A stretch of 64,000 nt of DNA from Trametes villosa (taxonomy: Eukaryota; Basidiomycota; Agaricomycetes; Polyporales; Polyporaceae), in NCBI GenBank assembly GCA_002964805.2, contig PUDQ02000089.1, positions 1-64,000 of the forward strand. Direction: 5' to 3'. Below the pieces are notes generated by a model. It ran no database searches. It had not been told where the DNA came from and saw nothing but the letters and a program-made list of their open reading frames with translations. This document shows, piece by piece, positions 11,441 through 23,053 of the stretch (the stretch's first letter is position 1; every line of letters starts with the position of its first letter). Position numbers and translations under genes: made by a program.

Positions 11441-12278
11441 CAGATCGCTCATCCGCACACCATAGCGGTCTCGGCGACGGCGCGAAAGGTTGGAAGACGT
11501 GGAAACGGATACGCACCCGGGCCCGGGGCAGAGCAGGACAGCGCTCCACCGACGTCGCCGAGTGCCGACCTGACGGCGAGCAGGCTGTTGACTGGCCCAG
11601 CGCCGGGTAGGCAGGTTATCCTGCCCCACAGCATCGGTGAACCGCCTCTCATTGGCTCGCAGGACTTCTGAGAGGTCCAAGCCCGTCAGAATACGGCCTG
11701 CACGAAGATTCGTAGCAGCGGATAGCGGGCTCGATCCGAACGTTGACGCGGCGGACATACCAAATTAGGGAATACCCGGCATCCGCCCCACAGGCCCAGA
11801 ACCGTGAGCGGCGAGGACCACATGCAACCCTGGAGTCGGCGGCGCACCTCGATGACCGAAGGGGTAAAATGTCAGAGGGAAAGGTACACATACGTCCTGG
11901 AGAGGCGGTCCGACGAGCTGAGCACTCGGAAAAACCCGCCCATTAATGGGATGACGGCGACATCGTCTCAGAGACGACCTACTTACCTGCGAGAGGCATT
12001 GCGATGACGCTACGAGTATGGCTTGGCTTGGGGAAGAACCCGCTACCGGCGGGTGCATTGAGCACAAAGGCACACACATACGGCGATGCGAGAGTACCAG
12101 TGATGTCAGCCGTTAAGCACATCTCGAGGCCTGCCCATGCGCACACCGTCAGTACCTTTAATGACATCGAGGTTGAAGCGGCACGTACGTGTGTACTATT
12201 GGACGGTGCATTCAGCCTCTAGCGTCAGACACAGATGTTACAGACTAGATGCGGGGTGGGGACGCAACGTGACGAAAC
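11441..12278. other. Spacer between protease A promoter and signal peptide peptidase 3' end
   Basis: No convincing gene. A minus-strand frame at 11,979-12,167 (starting MSLKVLTVCAWAGLEMCL) is short, matches nothing I know and has no supported splice partner. The interval should carry protease A regulatory DNA and the 3' UTR of the signal peptide peptidase gene. Confidence 0.45.
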
Positions 12279-13822
12279 TCAATCGCGGTTCGTTGACCGT
12301 TTCCGTGCCTCTGATCCTGCAAGCGCCTCGGCCTGTAATGATGTCGCAACTGCGACCGGCTCTTCGTCTGTAGCCGACGCGGCGGGCGAGTCGACCTTGT
12401 CGTTGCTACCGTTGGTATGTGGTCGGGCGAGGTTCTTGTGTTCTGCCTTGTCCTCCAGCTCATCCGTCCATGCCCATGCTTCCGCGAACTCTCCCCGCGC
12501 AAGCGCAGTGAGTACGAAAGAGAGGATACATGCCGGGCTGCGAAAACGTTAGTAGGAGTGTTCGCACGGCCGCGACTTCGAGGGACATACCTCAGGTAGA
12601 GAAGAGCAGGCTGAGCCTTTTTGAAGACGTGCATAACGGCCATCGTGGTGACCAGCCCACTCGCGTAAGCGGTGAGGGTAGCCAGGAAGTAGACCTTGGT
12701 GACGCCGTTAGGGGACTGCCGCTGAGCTGCCCGATGGTAGTCATAGCGAAGGGCCATCGCGACAAACATGCCGGGGATCACGATGTCGCCTAGGCCCAGC
12801 ATGGTGAATCCGCGGTCAGTAGAGAAGACCATAGACTTCGCCCAGAGCAGCTTGATAGGAACGTCAAGGGAGGTGGCGACTTTGACCATCTGAACGTACG
12901 TTAGTGAATGCACCGTAAGCTCGAAGAATAACGTACCACTTCAGTCCCAAATACCCACCAGATATCATAGAGGAAGAGCCCTGACAACAAGACACACCCG
13001 GTCTTGAACGAGTCCAACTTGAGCAACGATAGAGCATTGTGTGAGAACGATAGCGCGAGGAGGTCCGTGAGCAGAGCAGAGCGACGCGTAGCAGTGTTAC
13101 CGAAGGTGTAGAGGATGGATGGAATGGACCCGAGAGGAATCAAGAACAGCGAGGGCGTGCGCAACGAAACTGACAACAGCTCTGATACAGACAGTGAGCA
13201 GGGGGGAATTGAACGGACGAGACAAGACGACGCACCCTGAGGTCCTTTATGGATAAGGAACCGGACCTTATCAAACTTTTGCCAACGTGTCGGGCCAAGA
13301 GCCCATCGTGACAAGGCGATTACAGACTAAGACATTTTAGCATGCGGTAAGCCATGATAAGACTCAAGAGGTGGTCCTACCTTGCCGACGCTCCCAACAC
13401 CTGCGAGGGTGAAGTACCATTGCAGGAGCCATGTTATCCACTCCTTTCCGAAGTACTTGACGATAAGATAAAGACCGAAGAGCACTGCGGAGCCGATCTG
13501 TATGTCTCGGTCAGAAGACATCACGCGACTGTATTCAGAAGCGGCATCACGAACAACGGGGAATAGATAAGCATCCTGGGAGGACAGCCGGTCGACTTCC
13601 TCCTCTTCCTCTTCCTCCTCATCGTCATGTTGGCTTGGAGTTCCCGCTAACCGCGTACTGCGGCTCTATGACCCGTTTAACTTAGTAGAGAGCCGGGAAA
13701 CCGACGTGAGACTTTCTAACCGATAAGGAGCCTTGAGCGCCGGCATATATCGACCCGCATGCCAGCGTCAAGAGCCCGGCATACGAGGAAAGCAGGTCCC
13801 AGTCCGTTCCGGCGGCGGACAT
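12279..13822 (-). CDS. Signal peptide peptidase (presenilin-type intramembrane aspartyl protease, A22B)
   Basis: Six exons (13822-13721, 13665-13381, 13326-13236, 13169-12937, 12889-12591, 12537-12279) give 422 residues. All three family signatures are present: the YD motif in LSGLFLYDIWWVFGTEVMV, the GLGD motif in TMLGLGDIVIPGMFVAMALR, and the PAL-type motif QPALLYLSPA. The two Asp residues of YD and GLGD form the catalytic pair within the membrane. The enzyme sits in the ER membrane and cleaves leftover signal peptides and some type II membrane proteins. About nine hydrophobic segments are visible. An acidic loop (DDEEEEEEEEVD) follows the first one. The first intron begins GTTAGA, a less common donor, so the exon 1/2 joint is the weakest part of the model. 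It is divergent from the TDT transporter at 14,306. Confidence 0.92.
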
Positions 13823-14305
13823 CGCGGTGTATAGGTGAGTTGGTTGATTGGTATTTGCCACGTCGGTGGCGGAGCGTAGGACGAGTTTGTGTCTGTTTGA
13901 AACGGAAGCTGTTGGCAAACACGGCCAAGCAATGTTGTCCCAGCCAATCGGAGGGCGGCGGGCGCCGCCGGCTTCTGTTGATGCCCTGCTATAGGCTGCA
14001 TTGCGTGATTCTAATGGTCCTTAGATCCCGTATTGAACTTGCTAACACAAGTTGCTTCAGCAGGGCCATCGATAACCCGGTGCTTGCTCATCCGGGCAAA
14101 GGCTTGGGTGCGCTTGAACGTTCTTGAGGGGCCGTATGCATCCGTCGCGTGCCGTCCCGGGGGTTCGGAGGTGGCGGTGACTTGTGACTCCTCGTAAAAA
14201 TCTGATGTCGTGACAAGTAGGAATGCATGCCTTCGAACTCTCACAACAAGGTTTCGTCGTCTGTTTGGCCCCATCTTTCTCCCTCGTAGCTTGCGACAGG
14301 CGACG
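13823..14305. promoter_or_regulatory. Divergent promoter region between signal peptide peptidase and TDT transporter 1
   Basis: A 483 nt interval between two divergent start codons, containing no supported ORF. It must hold both 5' UTRs and promoters. No TATA box was recognised. Confidence 0.5.
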
Positions 14306-15882
14306 ATGAGCACCACAGCGAGCGCGACGACGATTGTGCAACGCAAGTCGCTCAAGGATTGCGTCCGGTTCGTCTACATTTCTCTTCTCGCATTTCGCGT
14401 TTCCCGCCTTGACGTCATAACGCTCACACACTCTCGCCTGTGCAGTCACTTTACCCCATCATGGTTCGCTGCTATCATGGGTATGCATTCTTTTACAAAG
14501 GGATATGGTTAGTGGACTTGACCGATTTTTACTCTCAGGCACGGGCTCGATCTCGATCCTGTTCTTCAACTCACCATACGCGAGGGACTCGACTACGATA
14601 ATGGTCTTCACCTACATCTTCTTCTTCCTCAATCTCCTCCTCTTCATCATATTCAACGCGCTCACAATAGCGCGATACGCCTTATTCCCCGATATTTGGA
14701 CAATGATGATCCACCATCCCATTCAGAGTCTCTACGTCGGTACATACCCCATGGGCGGGGCGACTCTCCTTAACGTCGCCGTCGGCCAGATCTACGAGAG
14801 GGACGGTTTCGGAGGAAAGGGTTTCCTATACACAATGTGGGGCCTTTGGTGGCTCGACGTCGTTCTCTCGCTCGGATGCGCCTTCGAGATTGTCCATGTC
14901 ATGTAAGATTGTCTCATCTCCGGAAGCACCGCACATCCCGCTCACCTCTCCCGCAGGAAAACGCGACACAAACACTCGCTCGACAGGATGACCGCAATCT
15001 GGCTCCTGCCCGTGGTCACGCTCATCGTCATCTCCTCCACCGGCGGCATCATGGCCGACTCGCTTGTCAAGCACTCGCCCTACCACGCGCTCATCACCCT
15101 CACCGTCTCGCTCGTCCTCGTGTCGATGGGCACCGGGCTCGCGCTTATGATCCTCACCATGTACCTCCTCCGCCTCATCGTGCACGGCGTCCCGCAGAGC
15201 GCCGAGGTCCTCAGCGTCTTCATCACGCTCGGGCCGATGGGCCAGGGCGGCTACTCGATCCTCCTCCTCGGCCAGGGCTTCCGCGAGGTGCTCCCGCTCA
15301 GCTACGGCCACTCGCACGTCCTCCACCAGCAGAACGTCGCGGACATCGTCGCGGTGCTCTGCCTCGCCGCCGCGCTCGTGCTCTGGTCGCTCGCGACGAT
15401 GTGGATGATCTACGGCGTGCTTGCCGTAATCGAGGTCCTCCAGAAGACACGCTTCCCGTTCACGCAGACGTTCTGGGGCCTTATCTTCCCTAACGTAAGT
15501 CCGCGCACGCACACAATGCCGTGGAGATCGCCGATGTGCTGATGTTGCGGTGCCGTAACAGGGCGTGTACGCGAATCTGACGATCCAGCTCTATCGCACG
15601 ATCGACTCCTCGTTCTTCCGCGTGTGGGGCGCGATATACTCTCTCGCAACGCTCGTGCTCTGGACGGCGGTGTTTGTGCGGACGTTGTCGCTCGTGCGCA
15701 ACGGCGAGATCTTCGTGTCGCCGGCGGTGGTGGAATCTGACATGGGGCGGGGTCTCGAGAAGAGGCAAGTCGACGCGGGGCTGATCGCACAGATGACCAG
15801 CCTGAACATGGACAGGATGCCCAATACGGACGGGGGCCAGGGCAGCGCCGTGACCACGCGCTTCGAGGCGGGCACCCAGTAG
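14306..15882 (+). CDS. TDT/SLAC1-family transporter 1 (SSU1- or Mae1-like)
   Basis: Five exons (14306-14367, 14446-14480, 14539-14902, 14957-15494, 15562-15882) give 439 residues. It is a polytopic membrane protein of the tellurite-resistance/dicarboxylate transporter family (PF03595-type): HFTPSWFAAIMGTGSISILF in the first segment, HHPIQSLYVGTYPMGGATLL in the next, later LLPVVTLIVISSTGG, LGPMGQGGYSILLLG and FTQTFWGLIFPNG. Family members export sulfite (SSU1), import malate (Mae1) or act as anion channels (SLAC1). Motifs alone do not decide the substrate; sulfite or C4-dicarboxylate export is likeliest. The hydrophilic C-terminus is about 60 residues long. It forms a tail-to-tail pair with a paralog at 16,214-17,742. 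The first three exon joints fall at equivalent places in both genes. Confidence 0.93.
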
Positions 15883-16213
15883 ATGGCCGGCGCGTCGGAA
15901 GGGAAAAGGGAACGGGGATGGGAAGCCGCACGCGCACGCGTAGTGTAGTACAAGATTACTCCGTATAGCACACAATATATAGTAAATGACTGGGCACAAC
16001 ACACACGAGGACGGGCTCTGATTCTCGAGGGTCCGGTGGCCGGCACTCTATCCGCACTGCTACAAATGAAGGACGACCGCGAGGCTCGCCAGATCTACCG
16101 TGCGCCCTGCGTATAGTACAATCCATCCAGGTCCAGGGCGCGGGGAAAGGACAGGGGCGTGATGCATGCGTGACGAACTGAAGACCGATTATTGAGGGGG
16201 AGGGAGGGGTAAA
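15883..16213. other. Convergent 3' spacer of the two TDT genes
   Basis: About 330 nt between two facing stop codons. It holds both 3' UTRs; I see no gene or repeat. Confidence 0.5.
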
Positions 16214-17742
16214 CTAGAGAGCTACGGTGGAGTCGGACGCGCCGGAGGGCTTGTTCCCGACCGTGATGGTGAAGCCCTTCTCCGCGTCGACGTTCTTCGG
16301 CGCTGGGGCTGCGAGTTCGGGCACGTAAGGCGCCTTGAACAGCGACCCGTCGATGAACGAGGGGATGCTGCGCACGAAGACGCAGAGCCATAGCGTGAAC
16401 ACGACGCCTACGCAAAAAGCTATTTCAGTATGGGTGAGAGGCGTCTGCCAAATGTTGCACTCACCACACCATGTTGCGCCGATAGCCCTGAACGCTGGGC
16501 TGTCGAGCACCTTCGCGAGCTGCACGCATAGAAGCGCGAACACACCGTTCGGGAAAATAAGGCCCCAGTACGCCATCGAGAACGGAATCTGCGCGCTCGC
16601 CCGCACATGCCAAATGGAGATGACGGCGAGGAGGATCCACGAGACCCCAAGCGAAAAGAGGACGAAGGCCCCGAGGAAGCACCCCGCGAAGATCATCTGG
16701 CCGGCGAGCGCGATGGTCGGGAACTCCTCGCCCATGTGCAGCGGGAGGAGCTCGGAGAGGTCCTGGCCGTTGACGAGCAGGGAGAACCCGCCTTGCCCGA
16801 GCGGACCGAGCGCGAGGAACGCGGAGAGGATGAGGGACGGGTCCGGGGGCCCGTGGGTGATCAGACGGAGGAGGTAGATGGTGGTGATCATGAGCGCGAA
16901 GCCCAGACCGATGATGACCATGGTGAAGGAGAAGCCGGAGGTGAGGAGGGCGATGGTGGTCGAGTGGGGGACGAGCGCGTGTGACAGGAGACCTCCTGTT
17001 GACGACGCGACGACCAGGGTGACGACAGGGAGAAGCCATACGCCGGTCATCCGCTGTATTGCGTGGTCCTGTCGAACCATCCTGTGAACTCGGTAAGCAC
17101 GACGAATAAGTATATCGCGACGAGGAGGACGTACATAGTGTAGAGCATTCCGAACGCAATCAGATATGAGGCAGCGGAATCCAGCCACCAGAATCCCCAG
17201 AGAGTCCACAGGAAGGCGTCACCCCCGAATCCCCAGTCTTGGTTGATATTCTACGCCGCTGTCAGAAAATGTGCTCGTCTGACCAAGACGACCTGCACTC
17301 ACCAAGGCGGAGTTGATCAGGGTTGCGGCACCCATAGGGAAGCACCCGATGAACAGGCTTTGCGCCGGATGTGACAACATCATCCCCCAGACCTGTATCT
17401 TGCGTGAGCCACTGAAAATGGGTGTACGGCTGCTTAGGCATCGCATACCTCGGGGAACATGATATACCGGAGAACCGTACATGTGGAGACAAATACGAAG
17501 AGGACAAGGTTGAGGAGGAACATGACGAGCGCGGCGACCTTGAGCGCCAGGCTCTCATTGTGGTAGGGGAAGTTGTGCAAAAGGGCAGAGCACACGCCCG
17601 TACCCATGATCACAGCATACCAGGCCCAAGTGAAATGCCTGCAGAGAGCTGATAAGCTAGCGACAGAGGGCGAAAATCGTTGAACTTACCGGATTCTCTC
17701 GCGCCAACTCTTCCAGGCGAGAACGGGGAGCATGAGAGGCAT
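16214..17742 (-). CDS. TDT/SLAC1-family transporter 2 (SSU1- or Mae1-like)
   Basis: Six exons (17742-17690, 17638-17449, 17392-17303, 17250-17135, 17081-16465, 16407-16214) give 419 residues. It shows the same landmarks as transporter 1: HFTWAWYAVIMGTGVCSALL, LSHPAQSLFIGCFPMGAATL, MTGVWLLPVVTLVVASSTGG, LGPLGQGGFSLLVNGQ and FSMAYWGLIFPNGVFALL. It is clearly paralogous but well diverged, with two extra introns in the N-terminal third, an extra intron before GVVFTLW, and a different C-terminal tail (ITVGNKPSGASDSTVAL). It should move small anions such as sulfite or dicarboxylates across the plasma membrane. Of the two possible N-terminal methionines I chose the first (MPLMLPVLAWKSWRERIR), which leaves a short cytosolic start before the first membrane segment. 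Confidence 0.92.
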
Positions 17743-18880
17743 GTTTGTGGCAGGGACAAGCCTACAAGGCTCGAGAGTATCACAGACGGGCAGAGACCGA
17801 ACGAGGGGGGAAAGGCTCAAACGGAGGGGAGGGGCCCCTGAGACTATATACGTGTCAGCCGTCTTGATACGAGACTGCACGACACAAAATGGGCGTGCAG
17901 AGATTGGGACCGGAGCTGGAACATGTGCGTCTAGCGAATTCCGAATTGTGCTGTTCGCCGCATAGGAGACCGCCTACCTCCAATCGTGGTCGGCGCATAT
18001 CGCCGTGCGTGACACGGGATGCATGCAGCGCACCACGGCGACCCGCATCGCTCCCAGAGATGCCGAGGCGTATTCGGAATTGTTTGGCCACTCGGAGGAG
18101 GAGGATGACTGGCAACAGTCACACACTCTCCCCGCTTCGCGCAGCGCGCTCGCTGGGCACTGCCACTCACGTGTCTGCTTTGTGTTCCAGACCCGGAGCA
18201 TCTCCTCTTCCTCCGCTCCGCCCCACTGAGTGTACGTTTCGCGGATGGCACTCGAGAGAGAGCTGGAGAGTGCGAGCTGAGGCTCTTCAGGTCCAGGCAT
18301 ACGTCGGGTACGGTGGCAGACCGCTGTGAGCCGTTTGCCATTTAGAGTTCCCTGGACGCTCCGGCCTTGGCGTTTTTCAGCGTTGACTCCCTATTCCGAA
18401 TATAAACACTCCGAATAAGTCAGCGCCAGACCGCGGAACGCCGCAAGTCGTGTGCGCAGAGGATGCGGTGTCCACGGGTCGCGACTTGCAGGGGCGCCGG
18501 CCTGCCATCCTGCACTACTGCCGCTCCGAGGCGGCGACACCCGCGCCGAGCTGACCCATGGAGGGTGTTGTGTATGTGTGATGCTGTGTGATGCCGCTGG
18601 GCTGCTGAGAGTCGTTCGTGGACCCACAACTCCCAGCGTTTGCGCTGTCCGCATTTGCAATGTACGGAGGATATTGCGTGCTCGCGGGCCTAGCCAAGGG
18701 TCGGAGGCGTCCGACAGCTCTGCCGCAGTAGGTGACCGGGTTGCCGGATTTGGAGAGACATCATCCGCGCCGCCGAATCCGTTTCTCCTGCCACGTTCTC
18801 CCGAGTCCCGAGCGCACCGGTCCTACCCCGCATACACCTCCTCTTGGATTCACTCCATTACCTGCTCGACGTCTTGAACG
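17743..18880. other. Divergent intergenic region between TDT transporter 2 and PI 4-kinase
   Basis: 1.1 kb with short frames only (for example 18,452-18,877 +, and a minus frame at 17,931-18,341), none with recognisable motifs. It is expected to contain both promoters. No repeat was recognised. Confidence 0.45.
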
Positions 18881-21800
18881 ATGCCTGACCGGTCGGGGTA
18901 CCAGCCGCTGGCTCAGAACGCGGAGGACGAGGAAGCCGACGTCTCGGAGGGTCTCCCGTCGCTGCCACAACCAACACGCGGTTTACGCAGGGCGGGCAGG
19001 CCGGTGCACATTGACTTGAGCAAATTGGACACCGCGTTCAAGAGGTGAGTGCTCTACCATACCCGTCGCATACGCGTGGTGGAGACCAATGCGCGGCGAA
19101 GGTGGACGGAGTCCATCGCACAGAAGGTGAAGCGGAAGAAGAAGGTCGAGGACAACTCGAAGAAGCAGATATGGCACAGCGTCTTTGAGCCTCAATATGT
19201 ACCCTCCATGGTGTACTCTGGACCTGTGAGTATCAGATGTTGCGCTCAGCGATGTAGCAGTCGTGAACGGGTCTACGCAGATCAAGACGCTAGACCATAA
19301 CCCACCCATGACCGCAGCCGACTTCGAAATGTGAGTGCATGCTATGACCTCCTTGCGTACGTCTAACTGAGCGTACAAGACATGTGCAAGCAGTCCGCGA
19401 TGCCATTGCAGAGGGCATCCACCCCAAGATGATCACCAAGGGGTCGTCTGGCTCGTACTTCGCGCGTGCGAAGGTTGACGGCCGTATTCAGACTGTGGCG
19501 TGCGTGTTTCTCGTGTCCATGACTCCCCAGCATGGTTTCCTGATGGCCCGGCAGTGTATTCAAGCCTAAGGACGAAGAGCCATATGGCCGTCTCAACCCG
19601 AAGGTGCGCTTACAGGCCTACTCGGAGTGTAGTGTATAGGGCAGAACTCTAGGCGCTTAAAGCCCTTCAGCCTTGCAGTCGCGTGGATAGAGCCACTTGC
19701 AGGCAACAAATACAGGCCTATAAGTGTTGATTGCAACATTTACAGGCCTGTGTTTGATCCCGCAGTCATCGTCGTGCATACTAACTGTGCAGATGCGATG
19801 GGGCACCCACCAAAACGGTGGAAGTGGAAGTGGAAGTGGAAGTATGCTCCGGCGCAGTTCCACGTCCACTTACCATCCTACCTCCGCTTCCACCCTCATG
19901 AGAGACGCGGCCGGTACGATGCGGGGAATGGCGCGGGGACGCGCAGGGACCGACGCGATGCAATGCGACGCGACGCGCGTACAGACCGCTTTCTGCGGGC
20001 GTGTGCACGGGAGCGATACGGGGTACGATGCGCACATGAATTCGGCAGTGGGCACAGGCGCCAGCGGCGCGGGCGCGTGCATGACCTACGGTGCGGCCCC
20101 CGCGGCGCTGATGCATACGACGCGGGACGAGGTTGACACCTCCGCCTACACCTCGCTCAGTTATGCCCACATCGTCCACGCCTGCGCGAAGATCGCGCAT
20201 TCATCCTCTGCCTCATGTGCGCATCGGTATCACAATGCACACGCTTGCCGCAAGCACTGGCGACGCCTCCTCCGCGCCCTCACCCCGTTACGGCCGCGTC
20301 GCTCATCGGGGTGGAAGTGACAGTAGAATGGCTAGTAGAAGTGGAACTCCGGGTATATACTCGATGCGATGTCATCTCACTGGGACGGCCGACGGAGCCG
20401 CTCTAGCCAGAGGCTTACGCTTCACTCCCCCAGACTACCAAGTGGTTGCACAGGCAATTTCGGTGGATTATTCCATTCGGGCGTGCATGTCTAATCCCGA
20501 ACCTAAGGTGAGTACACTTTTTGTCTGGCCGAGATACCAGCTCACCTTGTTCCAGCTATATATCTGAGGCGGCTGCGTCTCTGCTTGACGAGCGCCTGGA
20601 CCTGAACATCGTACCCCGGACACAACTCGTGTCTCTGTCCACTCCGGTATGCGCGCACCCCCGCCGGGATGTTACGCTCACTGACCGTAACCTAGGCCTT
20701 CTTCTACGACTGGCTAGACAGAAACGCTGCGAAGAAGGGCAAGCCTCTACCGGAGAAGATTGGCAGCATGCAATACTTCCTGCACGGCTTCACAGGTATG
20801 CTGTGGAAATTCACTCCTTGTACGCTGCTCATCCCTCTACAGACGCGTCGGATTTCCTTCGCAAGCATCCATGGCCCGGTCGGGCAATCTCTGACACTTT
20901 CGACGACGACAGTCATCGAAAGGGAGGGGTCTACAAGAAGTTCATGGGGGCTGTGAACATCGTGTGTGGTAAGACAGGCGCGGAGGAGGATGCATATGAC
21001 GACGAGGATGAGAACGACACGCGTATACTGTATGACACCTCTGAGGACCGGTCTGGTCAGCCATTCTACTGGACACCGGCGCTGCAAGACAACTTCCGCG
21101 AGGAGCTAGAGAAGTACGTGCCATATTCTCACATCGTATCCATGATCCTAACCCTGCCCTCCGCAGACTCGTAATACTAGGTGCGCCATTCAGAGTACAT
21201 GAAACCCTCCTGCGTGCTGACATGGCCGTAGACTATCTGATGCTCAACACCGATCGTGGGGCAGACAACTACATGATCAAGTACTGCGAAGGCGACCATT
21301 CGAAGTCCCTCGTGGACGTCGCGCCCTCGCGGATATCCCGACTCGAAATGCCCATGATGACGGAGCTGCGCCGGACGGAGACGAACACGAGCGGAGGGAC
21401 GATCACCGGCACCTCCACGCCACCAATGTACTCGCAGCCGTACGCAAGCTCCTCGGTCCACTACACGAAGCAGCCACACATCCACATCGCCGCGATCGAC
21501 AACTCGCTGTCCTTCCCGCACGAGCACCCAAAGGGCTGGCGCTCGTACACGTACGGATGGCTGTACCTCCCTGTCACGATCATCGGCCGGCCGTTTAGCC
21601 AGAAGACGCGCGACCACTTCCTGCCATTACTGACGTCAAAGGAGTGGTGGGCGGGGACGACGTTCGAGCTCCGGAAGCTGTTCGCGGTGGACCCAGACTT
21701 CCATCCGAAGATGTTTAGGGTAAGGATATCCCTTGTATTGTCGCGACACGGGGCGCCGCCTCATTCCTTGTGACAGAGACAACTAGCCGTGATCAAGGGC

Positions 21801-22854
21801 CAAGCATGGAACATTGTCCAGTCTCTACGACACGCAGTGAGTGCCCGCCCTTCCCGGTGAGAGACACACGGAACTGACTCGGCTTGACAGGACGAAGGTG
21901 ACCACATCTTCCACCCCCATTCGACAAGCCACTGACCACTCCCAGGCCCGCTGGAGCTGACACGCCGCGCCAAGGTGCTCGTCTGGGACGACGAGGTGCC
22001 CGTGTCGGAGGACACGCTCCCGGAGCTCCTCGCGGAGTCCGCGCACTCCGCACACGCGCCCGCAGTATCCCCGCACGCGTCCATCGCGACGATGCCGCTC
22101 CCCGCGCAGCCGCGCCGCACGCGCAGCCAGAGCATCTCTGGCTTCCCGCCCCCGCCGATGAATCGCGCGTCGACGGACATGACCGGGCTCTCGCGCCCCG
22201 TCTCGTTCTCCGCAAAGTTCCAGCGCGTGCACCCCGCGACAACAGGAGTGACCGTGCTCGAGCACATGGAGCGCCTCGACGCGGTCGAGGCGGGCCTGAA
22301 GCGCATTGGGGTTGAGGGCGGTGAAGGGGAGGCTGAGGGCGAGTACGAGCAGGAAGAGGTGGACGTCGGCGAATCATCCTCGTCCGTACAGACCGCCCCT
22401 CAGATCCCGCGTATGCCCTCGTCCGCGCCGCCCACGCAGACGCTCTTCGGCACCCCGCCGTTCGCGCAGGACTCCCCCGCGGAGAACGGCGCGGGCGCGC
22501 TGCTGTCGCCGTCCGCGCGCTCGGAGCGGCTGCCGGCGGTGCCGGAGGCGGAGGACGCGCTGTCGATGTCGTTCGCGGAGGAGGACCTGATCGCGATGTC
22601 GAAGAGCACGTCGCAGATCGAGGCGCCGCACTCGGCGCTGCACACGCGCTTCCAGAGCTACCACGCGTCGCACTCCCAGGAGGAGCGCCCGAACCTGGAC
22701 TGGATGCAGGCGGAGGCGGCGGAGAGCCCGAAGACGCGAACGGTCATCGTCGAGGTACGTGTTTCATTATTTCGAGGAGCGTAGACAGAGGCTAATGGGG
22801 AGTGTGTAGCGGCTGGAGACGGTCGACGCGAAGCCGCTGTGTTCGTGTTGGTGA
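18881..22854 (+). CDS. Phosphatidylinositol 4-kinase type II (LSB6-like)
   Basis: Fifteen exons give 821 residues: 18881-19044, 19102-19225, 19281-19330, 19380-19499, 19555-19603, 20434-20507, 20556-20646, 20696-20795, 20843-21113, 21167-21180, 21232-21719, 21777-21836, 21891-21897, 21946-22754, 22810-22854. Type II PI4K hallmarks are the ATP-binding loop KGSSGSYFAR, VFKPKDEEPYGRLNPK, the segment KWLHRQFRWIIPFGRACLIP and the catalytic region DYLMLNTDRGADNYMIKY. The enzyme makes PI4P at Golgi, endosomal and vacuolar membranes. Exon 10 is 14 nt and exon 13 only 7 nt (GACGAAG), yet both are needed to keep the conserved frame. The 19604-20433 intron is 830 nt long and holds a foldback repeat; the other introns are about 47-60 nt. 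The protein ends KPLCSCW, a Cys-rich tail that may be lipidated (inference). Residues after about 535 are mostly disordered. Confidence 0.94.
19604..20433 (+). other. Unusually long intron of the PI 4-kinase gene
   Basis: The donor GTGCGC follows NPK and the acceptor CCCCCAG precedes TTKWLHRQ, so the conserved kinase frame resumes exactly in phase. The intron is 830 nt, roughly fifteen times the typical length here. Most of it is occupied by the foldback repeat described separately. Confidence 0.85.
19815..20350. mobile_element. MITE-like foldback element, copy 2, inside a PI 4-kinase intron
   Basis: The arm at 19,856-19,893 (begins AGTTCCACGTCCACTTACC) and the arm at 20,311-20,348 (ends GTAGAAGTGGAACT) are inverted repeats matching at about 30 of 39 positions, about 417 nt apart. 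The left arm matches the left arm of copy 1 (6041-6079). Four GGAAGT repeats lie just outside the left arm (19,818-19,842). The GC-rich interior has frames but no recognisable transposase, so this looks like a non-autonomous DNA element. Target-site duplications are not obvious. Confidence 0.55.
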
Positions 22855-23053
22855 GCCGGGTAGGACGATGCTTGCGTCTCTATATGCTGTCGATGCTTTC
22901 GCTTTTCTGGAGGACTACTTGGCTTGGAGCCTGTGTACATTTCGCATAATATGCTTCACGACCGGATCATGATATACGCATAGACGATAGACGATACACG
23001 CGCGAGCAGCAAGAGCAGTGTTTCCCTTCAGTCCCAGGTCGTAGTCTCGCAGG
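22855..23053. other. Convergent 3' spacer, PI 4-kinase / CUS2
   Basis: About 200 nt between facing stop codons, rich in TATA-like AT steps (CGCATAATATGC, ATATACGC) that probably serve 3'-end formation. No gene was seen. Confidence 0.4.
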
